The position numbers and the translations under genes are program-made. Under the pieces are notes generated by a model. The model saw only the letters and a list, made by a program, of their open reading frames with translations. It was not told the DNA's origin and did no database searches. Shown piece by piece: positions 24,928-32,911 of a DNA stretch of 64,000 nt (the first letter of the stretch is position 1; the number at the start of each line of letters is the position of its first letter). The stretch is taken from contig JAJBSV010000003.1 of the NCBI GenBank assembly GCA_020861185.1, positions 1 through 64,000 of the forward strand. Direction: 5' to 3'. The stretch is from Ruminococcus sp. (GTDB lineage: Bacteria > Bacillota > Clostridia > Oscillospirales > Ruminococcaceae).

Positions 24928-25896
24928 CTATTTCTTTGCGTGAGCCTTGATTTCGCCTTTTTCGCACCTGTTGCCCCATGAGTCGATAAGAACACCGTCT
25001 CTTGAAACACAGATAATCTCGCAGTGGTTCGAGCACTTTCCGCATGTGACTTCCTTCGTGACGAAGTCCATCTCGCCGACATCGAACGAGAAAGGTGCTT
25101 CCTTTCTTGATTCCATCGCAAGGATAGCCGAACCGTATGCGCCCATGAGGTGACCGTTTTCATCAACAGTAACCGGCACTCCGAGCTCGTCCGAAAACGC
25201 CTTGACAACGCCCTGATTCTTGCTGACGCCGCCCTGGAAGACGATGGGGGAGATAATCTTCTTGCCCTTTGCAACATTGTTGAGATAGTTCGATGCAACC
25301 GCACGGCAAAGACCAGCGATAATGTCTTCTCTCGAGTGACCCATCTGAATCTTGTGTACAAGGTCTGACTCAGCAAATACCGTGCATCTTGCGGCGATAG
25401 GGGTCGGGTGCTTGGATTTAAGAGCAATCTCGCCGAACTCTTCAACCTCTACCCCCAGTCTGTGCGCCTGACTCGAGAGGAAAGCTCCGGTTCCTGCGGC
25501 ACAGAGGGTATTCATCGCATAGTCGACGGCGATACCGTTCTCGACGAGGATTATCTTTGAATCCTGACCGCCGATTTCGAATATCGTTCTTACATCAGGG
25601 TGGATGGTCGTGGTGCCTACGGCGTGAGCTGTAATCTCGTTCTTGACGACTCCCGCTCCAATCATTGCGCCGATAAGCCTTCTTGCGCTTCCTGTTGTTC
25701 CGGACGATACGATCGTGTACTTCTCGTCGTCGAACTGCTCTTCAAGAACTCCCAGGAGCTTTCTTACCGCTCCGACTGGGTTTCCTTCCGTCCACAAGTA
25801 GGACGATGCGATTATGTTTTTCGATTCGTCTATGATTACGCCTTTTGTTGATATGGAACCGATGTCGATTCCTATGTATGCTTTAGCTTTACTCAA
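24928..25896 (-). CDS. Acyl-CoA dehydratase activase (HgdC/BadF type)
   Basis: A 322-residue ATPase of the ASKHA fold that passes electrons by ATP hydrolysis to a radical dehydratase or reductase partner. The phosphate-binding motif is GIDIGSISTKG (9-19), adenosine-binding segments are EIGGQDSK and FQGGVSKN, and the two cysteines that bridge the dimer [4Fe-4S] cluster are Cys132 (LCAAGTGAF) and Cys171 (ARCTVFAES). A C-terminal tail carries CGKCSNHCEI and NRCEKGE, extra cysteines seen in the COG1924 group. It is the third gene of a set with COG3580- and COG3581-like proteins and overlaps the middle one by 4 nt. Confidence 0.9.
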   Translation of the reverse strand: MSKAKAYIGIDIGSISTKGVIIDESKNIIASSYLWTEGNPVGAVRKLLGVLEEQFDDEKYTIVSSGTTGSARRLIGAMIGAGVVKNEITAHAVGTTTIHPDVRTIFEIGGQDSKIILVENGIAVDYAMNTLCAAGTGAFLSSQAHRLGVEVEEFGEIALKSKHPTPIAARCTVFAESDLVHKIQMGHSREDIIAGLCRAVASNYLNNVAKGKKIISPIVFQGGVSKNQGVVKAFSDELGVPVTVDENGHLMGAYGSAILAMESRKEAPFSFDVGEMDFVTKEVTCGKCSNHCEIICVSRDGVLIDSWGNRCEKGEIKAHAKK

Positions 25897-27011
25897 TTTT
25901 TCAGTACCTTCTTCTTAAGTGAAATCATATCATAAAATGCCTCAAGTCGGGTGTCGAGACCCGTGTCCGAGGTCTGGGTGTCGTAGCTCAGATACAAGAC
26001 GGGAATATGATAGTCCTGCGACAGCTTCTGCAAAAGCGGCATAACGTCGACCTCCGGAGTGCATCCGAAGCACTTGACGTGAACCAAGCCGTCAAAGCCC
26101 TGTTTTGCGTACTTTTCGGCGGCGGCGACGGTTGTCGCACTTGTCGGACCCATCTGGAACTTCATATAGTTCTTCGCCGCAGGGAACATCTTCTGCTCAC
26201 TTCCGCCGAGGTTGTAGTTAGAGAAATTCATCAGTCTGTGGACTTCAATTCCCATCCGGCAGAGCTTATTCTCAACGTCCAGATTCGAGAATTTATCCAT
26301 GATGGTGTAATACTCGCCGACAATACCGACCCTCAGCGGCATATCCGGCTTGTTTAGAGGCTCGTCGTCTATAACCATCTTGGCTTTTCGGTAGACATTC
26401 TTGATGTCGTTTCCCGAAGCCGCCATTCTCATATCGAAGAGAAAATCACGATAAATTTTATCATATGCGCCTTCATTCGTTTCGAAGCCCATGTTTGCAT
26501 GATATAGCTCTTCGATTTCGTCGATGTACTTTATCATCTTCACAGTATTGGTCGACTCATACAGGAGCTGAGGAACATTCACATCGGGGTTGACCGATTT
26601 TATGACCTTGAGCCATTCGCTCTTTTTCGTGTCCTTGAACCATTCAAGGTCAATCATCGTGAACTCATAGCCCATATCCTCGAGAATCTTCTTCTGAAGC
26701 TCTCCGTAAAAGCCGAGCCTGCAAGGTCCGCCGCTCATGACGAGGGTATCCGCACCGAGCTCTAAAAGCTCAATCATACTTCCGAGAGTATGCTTGAAAG
26801 GGGTGCAGACAAAGTCGGGGCTGTTGAGCTCACCGAAATGAACGGTCTTTTTTGTGTGTGCGGCAGGCAGAACGCATTCAACGCCGATGCCTTGCTCTAA
26901 GAAGTACTTAAAGGGCAGGTTGTAGTTGCCGAATGTCGGAAATGCCACTTTTCTTGTATTGCCGCTGATACTTGTATTATTCTTTTTGTTTTTATTGTTT
27001 TTACTTGCCAT
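25893..27011 (-). CDS. COG3581-like activase-associated protein
   Basis: A 372-residue protein resembling 2-hydroxyacyl-CoA dehydratase subunits and the central part of the large activase proteins of Clostridia. After a Lys/Asn-rich start come VAFPTFGNYNLPFKYFLEQG, SGGPCRLGFYGELQ near 117 and VKCFGCTPEVD near 313, conserved cysteine sites that probably bind an Fe-S cluster. The end LSYDTQTSDTGLDTRLEAFYD repeats the pattern at the end of the preceding gene product, showing common ancestry. It overlaps both neighbours, so it is translated with them. The final electron acceptor is unknown. Confidence 0.8.
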   Translation of the reverse strand: MASKNNKNKKNNTSISGNTRKVAFPTFGNYNLPFKYFLEQGIGVECVLPAAHTKKTVHFGELNSPDFVCTPFKHTLGSMIELLELGADTLVMSGGPCRLGFYGELQKKILEDMGYEFTMIDLEWFKDTKKSEWLKVIKSVNPDVNVPQLLYESTNTVKMIKYIDEIEELYHANMGFETNEGAYDKIYRDFLFDMRMAASGNDIKNVYRKAKMVIDDEPLNKPDMPLRVGIVGEYYTIMDKFSNLDVENKLCRMGIEVHRLMNFSNYNLGGSEQKMFPAAKNYMKFQMGPTSATTVAAAEKYAKQGFDGLVHVKCFGCTPEVDVMPLLQKLSQDYHIPVLYLSYDTQTSDTGLDTRLEAFYDMISLKKKVLKN

Positions 27012-27972
27012 AGCCGCCGTTTTCCCTGAATCTGATTATGTCCACGAAGCTCTCAAGTCTTGTCTCAAGACCCGCAGTGCCGTCCTGAACATCCATTGTT
27101 ACCTGCAAGATGGGAATATCCTTGACAGTTCTGAGTATGTACTCATTGGTCATTGAGTCCGTACAGCACGGGTAAGCGCTCATAAGAATAATTCCGTCAA
27201 GCTTGTTCTTGTACAAATCAATCGTGCCTAAGATTTCACGGCTTTCAATCCACGGTAATGTGTGAACCATAGCCTGGCTTCTTTTGACAGCCGCACGGGT
27301 ATTCGCTCTGTCGACATATAATACCTTACAGCCGAGCTCGTTAAGATAGCTTTCAACCTGACCGCCGATATACGGGTCATGTGCTATGTAGGGGTGAGCC
27401 GCAATCAGAAGCTTGAATCCGTCGTCAGATACGACGAGACGTCGCTGTTCCTTTGCTTCTGCCTGAGAAGCCTGCTGAGAAGCTTTGACCGCCTGAGAAT
27501 AAGCCTTCTTCGCTTCTTTCTTGGATTTGCCGAGCTTTATTCCGAGCTCGATATAGTCGTCTTCGATTTCGTTTTCCGATTTCCAGTCGTGCGACAGGGT
27601 GACAACCTGTATACCCTTGTCGGCGAAAATTGTCGAAACAACATCATAAAGCGACTCAAACCGGGTGCAGAATTTTTCTCTCAGCTTAAATCCGGCGATT
27701 CTCGGAACAAATACGGCATCGCACCTTCCGATGAGGCTGTCGACATGCCCGAGATATACCTTCAGAGAATAGCAAGCCTCGTCGATTGAGCGGTTGATTC
27801 CGTTGGTCAGAATTTCTTTTGTTGTGGGTTCACTCACTACGCATTCAATTCCCAGACCACGGAAAAATTCTATCCAAAGCCTGCCGTACCTGTAGTAATG
27901 CAGGGCTCTCGGAATTCCGATGGTCTTGACTCCGGCATATTCGTGAAATTCCTTCATAAAGTCAAGATTCAT
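27001..27972 (-). CDS. COG3580-like activase-associated protein
   Basis: A 323-residue protein, first gene of the three-gene set. It starts GVKTIGIPRALHYYRYGRLW, with cysteine motifs DEACYSLKVYLGH near 64 and SAYPCCTDSMTNEY near 265, and ends VTMDVQDGTAGLETRLESFVD. These features match the DUF2229/COG3580 part of very large activase proteins. Residues 155-200 form a Lys/Ala/Gln-rich helix likely to be a flexible insert. The ATG has GAAGG 9 nt upstream and the gene has a strong promoter. The role is probably ATP-driven low-potential electron transfer, in a double-cubane-cluster-like or dehydratase-like reaction. Confidence 0.78.
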   Translation of the reverse strand: MNLDFMKEFHEYAGVKTIGIPRALHYYRYGRLWIEFFRGLGIECVVSEPTTKEILTNGINRSIDEACYSLKVYLGHVDSLIGRCDAVFVPRIAGFKLREKFCTRFESLYDVVSTIFADKGIQVVTLSHDWKSENEIEDDYIELGIKLGKSKKEAKKAYSQAVKASQQASQAEAKEQRRLVVSDDGFKLLIAAHPYIAHDPYIGGQVESYLNELGCKVLYVDRANTRAAVKRSQAMVHTLPWIESREILGTIDLYKNKLDGIILMSAYPCCTDSMTNEYILRTVKDIPILQVTMDVQDGTAGLETRLESFVDIIRFRENGGYGK

Positions 27973-28023
27973 TTATATTTGCCTTCAATTCGTTGTCGTA
28001 AAACCGTTGTGTTGATTACATCT

Positions 28024-28052
28024 ATTATAGTCGAAAGAGGGACTTATGTCAA
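28024..28052 (-). promoter_or_regulatory. Promoter of the activase operon
   Basis: On the minus strand TTGACA (28047-28052) and TATAAT (28024-28029), a consensus sigma-A promoter with a 17-nt spacer. Confidence 0.85.
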
Positions 28053-28098
28053 GCGAAACACTTCGGAGCTGAAATACGCAAATTACGAAAATAGCCTC

Positions 28099-28127
28099 TT
28101 GACAAATGCTTCGCAATGTGTTAATAT
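28099..28127 (+). promoter_or_regulatory. Promoter of the thiT-thiN operon
   Basis: TTGACA (28099-28104) and TAATAT (28122-28127), spacer 17 nt, just before the TPP riboswitch. Confidence 0.75.
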
Positions 28128-28137
28128 CGTATCAATA

Positions 28138-28235
28138 AAACAGGGGAGCTTGCAAGGGCAGGCTGAGAGGGAGCGCGTTTCGCTCCGACCCATAACCTGA
28201 TTCGGATAATACCGACGTAGGGCGTATAGCTTTTG
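28138..28235 (+). promoter_or_regulatory. TPP (THI element) riboswitch
   Basis: The stretch holds the hallmark THI-box segments GGGCAGGCTGAGAGGG and ACCTGATTCGGATAAT-ACCG-ACGTAGGG in the right order. A variable hairpin (GGAGCGCGTTTCGCTCC) lies between them as the P3 arm. It binds thiamine pyrophosphate and should repress the operon through the terminator at 28271-28294. Confidence 0.95.
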
Positions 28236-28270
28236 AATGTTCATAGCATTCAGAACACTGTGCTTTGATT

Positions 28271-28294
28271 GCCCCGTCGTTACGGGGCTTTTTT
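28271..28294 (+). terminator. Riboswitch expression-platform terminator
   Basis: GCCCCGT and ACGGGGC close a 4-nt loop followed by six Ts. It lies between the TPP aptamer and thiT. Confidence 0.9.
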
Positions 28295-28352
28295 GTTGGA
28301 ATCTTCTCAACCGGGCGATGTTTTAAATAACACAAAGAAAGGGATTATTATA

Positions 28353-28919
28353 ATGAAATCCTCACAGAAAACAAGAATCTTAGTCGAAGGAGCGCTTATG
28401 ATAGCTCTCGCTACTATCCTTTCCTACCTGAAGCTCTTCAATCTTCCCTATGGCGGCTCAATCACGTTTGAGATGATTCCGCTTATCCTTATGGGACTTA
28501 GAAACGGACCCCAGTGGGGTTGTTTCACCGGTCTTGTTCATGGGCTTCTGCAGATGATTATTGGTTTTGAGAACGTTCTTTACTGCACAACTCTTCTGAG
28601 CCAGATTGGTTGCATCCTTCTTGACTACCTCGTAGCATTCACCGTTCTCGGTCTTGCACTCGTGTTCGCAAAGCCTTTCAAGAACCAGCTCGTCGGCGTA
28701 GGAGTCGGAACCGCAGTAGTCGGAGTGTTCAGATTTATCTGCAGCTTCCTTTCGGGTGTTCTCATCTGGGGTGGCTATGCTCCTGAGGGAATGGGTGCAG
28801 TCGTTTACAGCTTCCTCTATAACGGCGCATACATGCTTCCTGACATTATCATCTGTGTTGTAGTCCTCGTTCTTCTCAGAAAATTTGCTCCGAGACTCTT
28901 CAGAGTCGAAAAGGCATAA
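28353..28919 (+). CDS. thiT: ECF transporter S component ThiT (thiamine)
   Basis: A 188-residue integral membrane protein with six predicted helices that binds thiamine and docks with the shared ECF energising module, whose genes are not in this window. It has the family features KLFNLPYGGSITFEMIPL, RNGPQWGCFTGLVHGLLQ and GGYAPEGMGAVVYSFLYNGA. The ATG follows AAAGGGATTATTATA. The TPP riboswitch upstream and thiN downstream support thiamine as substrate. Confidence 0.93.
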   Translation: MKSSQKTRILVEGALMIALATILSYLKLFNLPYGGSITFEMIPLILMGLRNGPQWGCFTGLVHGLLQMIIGFENVLYCTTLLSQIGCILLDYLVAFTVLGLALVFAKPFKNQLVGVGVGTAVVGVFRFICSFLSGVLIWGGYAPEGMGAVVYSFLYNGAYMLPDIIICVVVLVLLRKFAPRLFRVEKA

Positions 28920-28923
28920 TTAC

Positions 28924-29556
28924 ATGTCCCGGGCGTTTGTATTCGGTGCCGGTGAGACGGTGCCGCGTCGGGCTGTCCCCGAGGACGGCGACTTCGTAAT
29001 CGCCGCCGACGGTGGAATGAGATATCTTGACAGCCTCGGCATCAAGCCTGACCTGATTATCGGTGATTTTGATTCTTCACCCGAACCCGATTCCGGCGAA
29101 ATAATCAAGCTCCCCGTAGAAAAAGACGATACGGATTCGGTATTTGCCGTCAGGTATTGCCTCGAGCACGGCTTCAAGGAAATCCATATCTACGGCGGAA
29201 CCGGCGGACGACTTGATCACACGATTGCCAATATCCAGACGCTTTCGTATATCGCCGTGCATGGCGGAAGGGGATATCTCTACAGCTCCGAAATGGTTAT
29301 GACCGTGATTCGGGATAACTTCACGTTTGAACCGACCGGCATTTTCTCGGCGTTCTCGCTCGGCGGGACTTCTCATGGGGTGTCGATAACCGGCGGCTTC
29401 TATGAAATGCGGAACGGTGAAATCTCATCGAGCTTCCCGATAGGAGTCAGCAATCATTCCGTCGGAAAGCCCGTGACTGTAACTGTTGGCGATGGAATCC
29501 TGCTTGTGATGTGGGCTGACCACGGAAAAGCGGCTGAAAAATTTATTGCCTACTGA
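28924..29556 (+). CDS. thiN: Thiamine pyrophosphokinase
   Basis: A 210-residue enzyme that converts thiamine to TPP with ATP. Diagnostic segments are AADGGMRYLDSLGIKPDLIIGDFDS (key Asp residues in IIGDFDS), the DDTDS-type DKDTDS-like site written KDDTDSVFAV, and YGGTGGRLDHTIANIQ. It starts 4 nt after thiT, so uptake and activation are coupled in one riboswitch-controlled operon. The end carries the beta-rich thiamine-binding domain (HSVGKPVTVTVGDGILLVM). Confidence 0.93.
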   Translation: MSRAFVFGAGETVPRRAVPEDGDFVIAADGGMRYLDSLGIKPDLIIGDFDSSPEPDSGEIIKLPVEKDDTDSVFAVRYCLEHGFKEIHIYGGTGGRLDHTIANIQTLSYIAVHGGRGYLYSSEMVMTVIRDNFTFEPTGIFSAFSLGGTSHGVSITGGFYEMRNGEISSSFPIGVSNHSVGKPVTVTVGDGILLVMWADHGKAAEKFIAY

Positions 29557-29840
29557 CAACTTGATATAATAAGCCAAAGGGATGCCCGACTTAAGTAGGT
29601 ATCCCTTTGTTGCTTATCTATATTTTGGATGGAGGAAAAAGATGGAACTGCGAAGTTTATAATATAGATCGGACCGTTTACGCTTCATCTTTACAAAATA
29701 TTCAGTAAAGACCCGTTTTGAACCGCAACGTCTCGGAAGCTGTCTTTATCTTTTCTATGCTTTTATTTTAGCACATTTTGAGCCGGATTCAAGAACAGGA
29801 AGATTACAAATGGTGACAACTCGGTTACAAAACCGGGCTA
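29557..29840. other. Intergenic stretch with thiN terminator
   Basis: AAAGGGATGCC (29576-29586) and GGTATCCCTTT (29598-29608) form the terminator of the thiT-thiN operon. In the remaining sequence to the convergent FkbM gene I see no gene, repeat or clear RNA. Confidence 0.6.
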
Positions 29841-30914
29841 TCAGTTACAAATTTGTTCACTCAGAGCAAACAGGTTCGTATCCCATGCGGGGTAATAGGG
29901 ATAGTGCCGGATATAGAGCTTATAGCTCGGATTCATCTTGTGAACCAGAAGCGGCAGTTCAAACAAATCTCCAACCCTGTGATAAATCGCAATATTCAGC
30001 TTTGGTGAGCACTTTTTAATAGTCTCTTCGGCTCCCAAGAGTGCCGACTTTTCCTCGCCCTCAATGTCCATCTTAATATATGAGCATCCGGAATTACCGA
30101 GAATACTGTCAACGCTTCTTACTTCTATCTCTATCCCGTCATCACTTCGCCTGATTTTTCTTCCTCCGCCTTTCAGAACACGGGTAACTCCGTCTTCAGC
30201 CCCGATTGCGGCGTTTATGAGTTTGATACCCGGCAGGGAAGCGGTGTTCTCCGAAAGCTTCCGGAAATTTCTCTTGTCCGGTTCGACGGCATATATCGCT
30301 TTATAATTTCCACCTGTAGTTTCCAAAAAGCCCGAAATAGTATCGCCTGTGTACGCACCCAAATCAACATAAATTTCGTCACTACCGAGACCAAGTATAT
30401 TTTCCTTCGGCGAGCTTTCGCAAGCCCGCAGAGGCTCAAGAAGCCCGGTAATCTTGTATTCAATCAGCTTTTCGTAGCAAAGCTTTGATTGCTCATCACT
30501 CAGCAGTTCATATACTTCCGAAATCTTATCAAAGTTCTCTCTGAGGTATTTTTTCGTGAAAAGTCCATCGCCGATAACCGGCATGTCAGGGACGAAGAGC
30601 AGATGCTTCTTTTCGATGCTGTCAATCTTGTCTCTCAGCTCTTGATAACCTGCTCCGAATGCAAGTACTATCGTAAACTTCTCAACTTGGTCTTCAATAT
30701 CCGACAGCCTGTGTATTTTGTGCCCCTCAAAGGTTTTATCTCTGACAAACTCGTCGCTCGCAAATATACCTGCGCTGGGGATTCCGTACTCATTAAATAT
30801 CTTAAGAAGCTTGAGGCAACCGTCACCCATTCCGTAGATAAATATGGGATCGCTAGTGCTCTTAAGAACCTCTATGTATGAATCAAGCGAAAGAAATTTA
30901 TTTATATCTGTCAT
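29841..30914 (-). CDS. FkbM-family methyltransferase with N-terminal Rossmann-like domain
   Basis: A 357-residue protein. Residues 1-125 resemble the nucleotide-binding-like domain (FIYGMGDGCLKLLKIFNEYG, VLAFGAGYQELRDKI) often joined to FkbM transferases. The C-terminal part is an SAM-dependent methyltransferase with motif I YVDLGAYTGDT, an acidic motif II VEPDKRNF and SYIKMDIEGEE. FkbM enzymes methylate hydroxyls on glycans or secondary metabolites. I use the ATG at 30912-30914, 7 nt after GGAGC; the longer frame needs a TTG with no site. It stands alone, so the substrate is unclear; surface glycan modification is plausible. Confidence 0.85.
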   Translation of the reverse strand: MTDINKFLSLDSYIEVLKSTSDPIFIYGMGDGCLKLLKIFNEYGIPSAGIFASDEFVRDKTFEGHKIHRLSDIEDQVEKFTIVLAFGAGYQELRDKIDSIEKKHLLFVPDMPVIGDGLFTKKYLRENFDKISEVYELLSDEQSKLCYEKLIEYKITGLLEPLRACESSPKENILGLGSDEIYVDLGAYTGDTISGFLETTGGNYKAIYAVEPDKRNFRKLSENTASLPGIKLINAAIGAEDGVTRVLKGGGRKIRRSDDGIEIEVRSVDSILGNSGCSYIKMDIEGEEKSALLGAEETIKKCSPKLNIAIYHRVGDLFELPLLVHKMNPSYKLYIRHYPYYPAWDTNLFALSEQICN

Positions 30915-31106
30915 AATGTGCTCCAAACCGAATTTCTATACATCAATTATACGATTTTTGAGACAAGACTGCAACAGAAATTTTCACAACTCTGAAAGTA
31001 CGGTCAGGAATAAATCTGTGACTGCACACAAAATTTAACGCAGGCTATTGCATTTTGAATCAAAAACGAATAAAATATATCCATAAACTCATACGGGAGA
31101 ATAGCT

Positions 31107-31880
31107 ATGGTTTTTACTGTTGATGCCGGAAATACAAACATAGTCCTCGGCGTATTTGACGACGACGGAAAGCTCATATTCACTTCAAGAGTGGCGACTG
31201 AAGCCTCGAAAACTGAGGATCAGTACGCTGTGACTTTTGGTGACATTTTGCGTCTTTACGGTGTCGACAAAGCGGAGATAATGGGTGCGGCTGTTTCGAC
31301 TGTCGTTCCTCAGCTCACGACCACTCTCAAAAACGCTGTAAAGAAGCTTTTCGGTGTCGATGCGGTTGTGGTCGGCGCAGGTATCAAAACCGGTCTTAAC
31401 ATCAAAATCGGTAATCCCGCAAGCCTCGGCGCAGACCTCGTCTGCGGCGCAGTCGGAGCACTCCTTAAGTATGCTCCTCCGCTTATAATTTTCGACTTCG
31501 GAACCGCAACGACGATTTCCGGAATCGACCGTAGCGGAAGCTTTCTCGGTGGCTCGATTATCCCCGGCGTTAATGTCTCACTTCGTGCGCTTTCCTCGTC
31601 TGCAGCTCAGCTTCAGGACATCAATCCTGACTCTGGTGCAATAGATGTAATAGGTGCGGATACAGTTGCTTCAATGCGTTCAGGCGTAATATTGGGCAAC
31701 GCTTCTATGATGGACGGCATGATTGAAAGGTATCGTTCCGAGCTCGGTGAAGATGCCAGGGTCATCGCAACCGGTGGACTCGCTTCAAGTATCGTTCCTT
31801 ATTGCAAAACCGAGGGAATCGTCCTTGACGGCGGACTTCTTCTTGACGGTCTCTACGCCATCTATCAGAAAAACCGTTAA
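31107..31880 (+). CDS. coaX: Type III pantothenate kinase
   Basis: A 257-residue ASKHA-fold kinase making 4'-phosphopantothenate, the first committed step to coenzyme A. It begins VFTVDAGNTNIVLGVFDDDG (phosphate motif with Asp6), has GADLVCGAVGAL near 110 and IIFDFGTATTISGI near 130, then the GGSIIPGVN loop. GGGAG lies 8 nt before the ATG. An ECF S component follows at 77 nt, perhaps supplying pantothenate. Confidence 0.95.
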   Translation: MVFTVDAGNTNIVLGVFDDDGKLIFTSRVATEASKTEDQYAVTFGDILRLYGVDKAEIMGAAVSTVVPQLTTTLKNAVKKLFGVDAVVVGAGIKTGLNIKIGNPASLGADLVCGAVGALLKYAPPLIIFDFGTATTISGIDRSGSFLGGSIIPGVNVSLRALSSSAAQLQDINPDSGAIDVIGADTVASMRSGVILGNASMMDGMIERYRSELGEDARVIATGGLASSIVPYCKTEGIVLDGGLLLDGLYAIYQKNR

Positions 31881-31956
31881 AACAAAATATTCTGCTTCGT
31901 GAGTTTAAATACGGCGATTTACCGATTCACTCGGAAATCAGTCAGGAGTAGATAAT

Positions 31957-32553
31957 ATGCAAAAAACAAATTCCGCAAAAATCCGTCAGCTCACAATCCT
32001 CGGAATGCTGACCGCCATAGTTGTAGTTTTACAGCTTCTTGGCTCATTCATTCACTTCGGCGTGTTCTCAATTTCGCTGGTGCTCATCCCGATAGTAGTC
32101 GGAGCGGCACTTTGTGGACCCGCCTCTGGGGCGTGGCTCGGTTTCGTGTTCGGCATTGTAGTCCTCATTTCAGGCGATGCTTCAGCGTTTTTAGCCGTGA
32201 ATGTTCCGGGAACAATATTCATTTGTGTCCTTAAGGGCGCATGCGCAGGACTTGTTGCAGGTCTCGTATTCAGCCTTGTGAACAAGCTAAAGTTCAAGGG
32301 AAGCAAATACGTTGCAACCGTTGTAGCAGCAGTAGTTTGCCCGGTTGTCAACACCGGAATCTTTCTAATTGGTTGCTTCCTCTTCTTCTATGATACCGTA
32401 GCTGAATGGGCATCGGCATTGGGATATCAGAATGCTGTTGCGTACATGTTCTTGGGTCTTGCAGGAGGCAACTTCCTCTTCGAGCTTCTCTTCAACGTAA
32501 TCCTGAGCCCCGTCATAGTGCGGATAGTAAATATAGGCGAAAAAACAGCATAA
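31957..32553 (+). CDS. ECF transporter S component, substrate unknown
   Basis: A 198-residue protein with about six membrane helices, starting KIRQLTILGMLTAIVVVLQL, the docking region for the ECF T subunit. Helix 3 has GPASGAWLGFVFGIVVL, a layout usual in S components. It lacks the signature residues of ThiT and has no riboswitch. Its place behind coaX suggests pantothenate, but biotin, riboflavin or another vitamin cannot be excluded. RBS AGGAG. Confidence 0.8.
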   Translation: MQKTNSAKIRQLTILGMLTAIVVVLQLLGSFIHFGVFSISLVLIPIVVGAALCGPASGAWLGFVFGIVVLISGDASAFLAVNVPGTIFICVLKGACAGLVAGLVFSLVNKLKFKGSKYVATVVAAVVCPVVNTGIFLIGCFLFFYDTVAEWASALGYQNAVAYMFLGLAGGNFLFELLFNVILSPVIVRIVNIGEKTA

Positions 32554-32560
32554 TTTTTCA

Positions 32561-32595
32561 GGCTGATAGGTTTGAACACCTGTCAGCCATTTTTA
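32561..32595 (+). terminator. Terminator after ECF S component gene
   Basis: GGCTGATAGG and CCTGTCAGCC with one G-T pair, followed by ATTTTTATG. Confidence 0.8.
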
Positions 32596-32598
32596 TGC

Positions 32599-32627
32599 TT
32601 GACAATCTTCTGCGATTATGTTATCAT
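32599..32627 (+). promoter_or_regulatory. Promoter of valS
   Basis: TTGACA (32599-32604) and TATCAT (32622-32627), spacer 17 nt, directly before the T-box leader. Confidence 0.8.
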
Positions 32628-32633
32628 ACAGAA

Positions 32634-32880
32634 AGAAATGGCGTTGACGAAGAGCGGCAAGGTAATTTTCTCCAAAAGAGAGACAGCGGTTGGTGCGAGC
32701 TGTCGGGAAAGCCTCAGCCGGTAGCTTCCGAGCCGACGGGAAGAAAGGGAAGACTCGAGTAGAACCCGTCCGTAAGCGAACGTTATCCGCATTAAGAGGC
32801 AGGAAAGTTTCTTTTCTGCAATTTGAGTGGTACCGCGGGTTATCTCGTCTCAAGAATTTCTTGGGGCGATTTTTTATTTC
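32634..32880 (+). promoter_or_regulatory. T-box riboswitch controlling valS
   Basis: The leader shows the Stem I piece GCGGTTGGTGCGAGC, the AGTAGAAC segment that follows Stem I, and the T-box TGGTACCGCG at 32828-32837. A terminator follows at 32845-32877 (CGTCTCAAG / CTTGGGGCG, then TTTTTT). Uncharged tRNA would pair with the T-box and prevent termination. A GTA at 32721-32723 could be the valine specifier, but I cannot prove it from sequence alone. Confidence 0.93.
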
Positions 32881-32911
32881 GCGGAATTTTATAAGGAAAG
32901 GTTCATCCAAA

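Noticed and set aside
32721-32723. GTA as proven specifier codon of the valS T-box
   Set aside because: It lies in the expected part of Stem I, but I could not build the whole specifier loop by eye, so it is mentioned only as possible.
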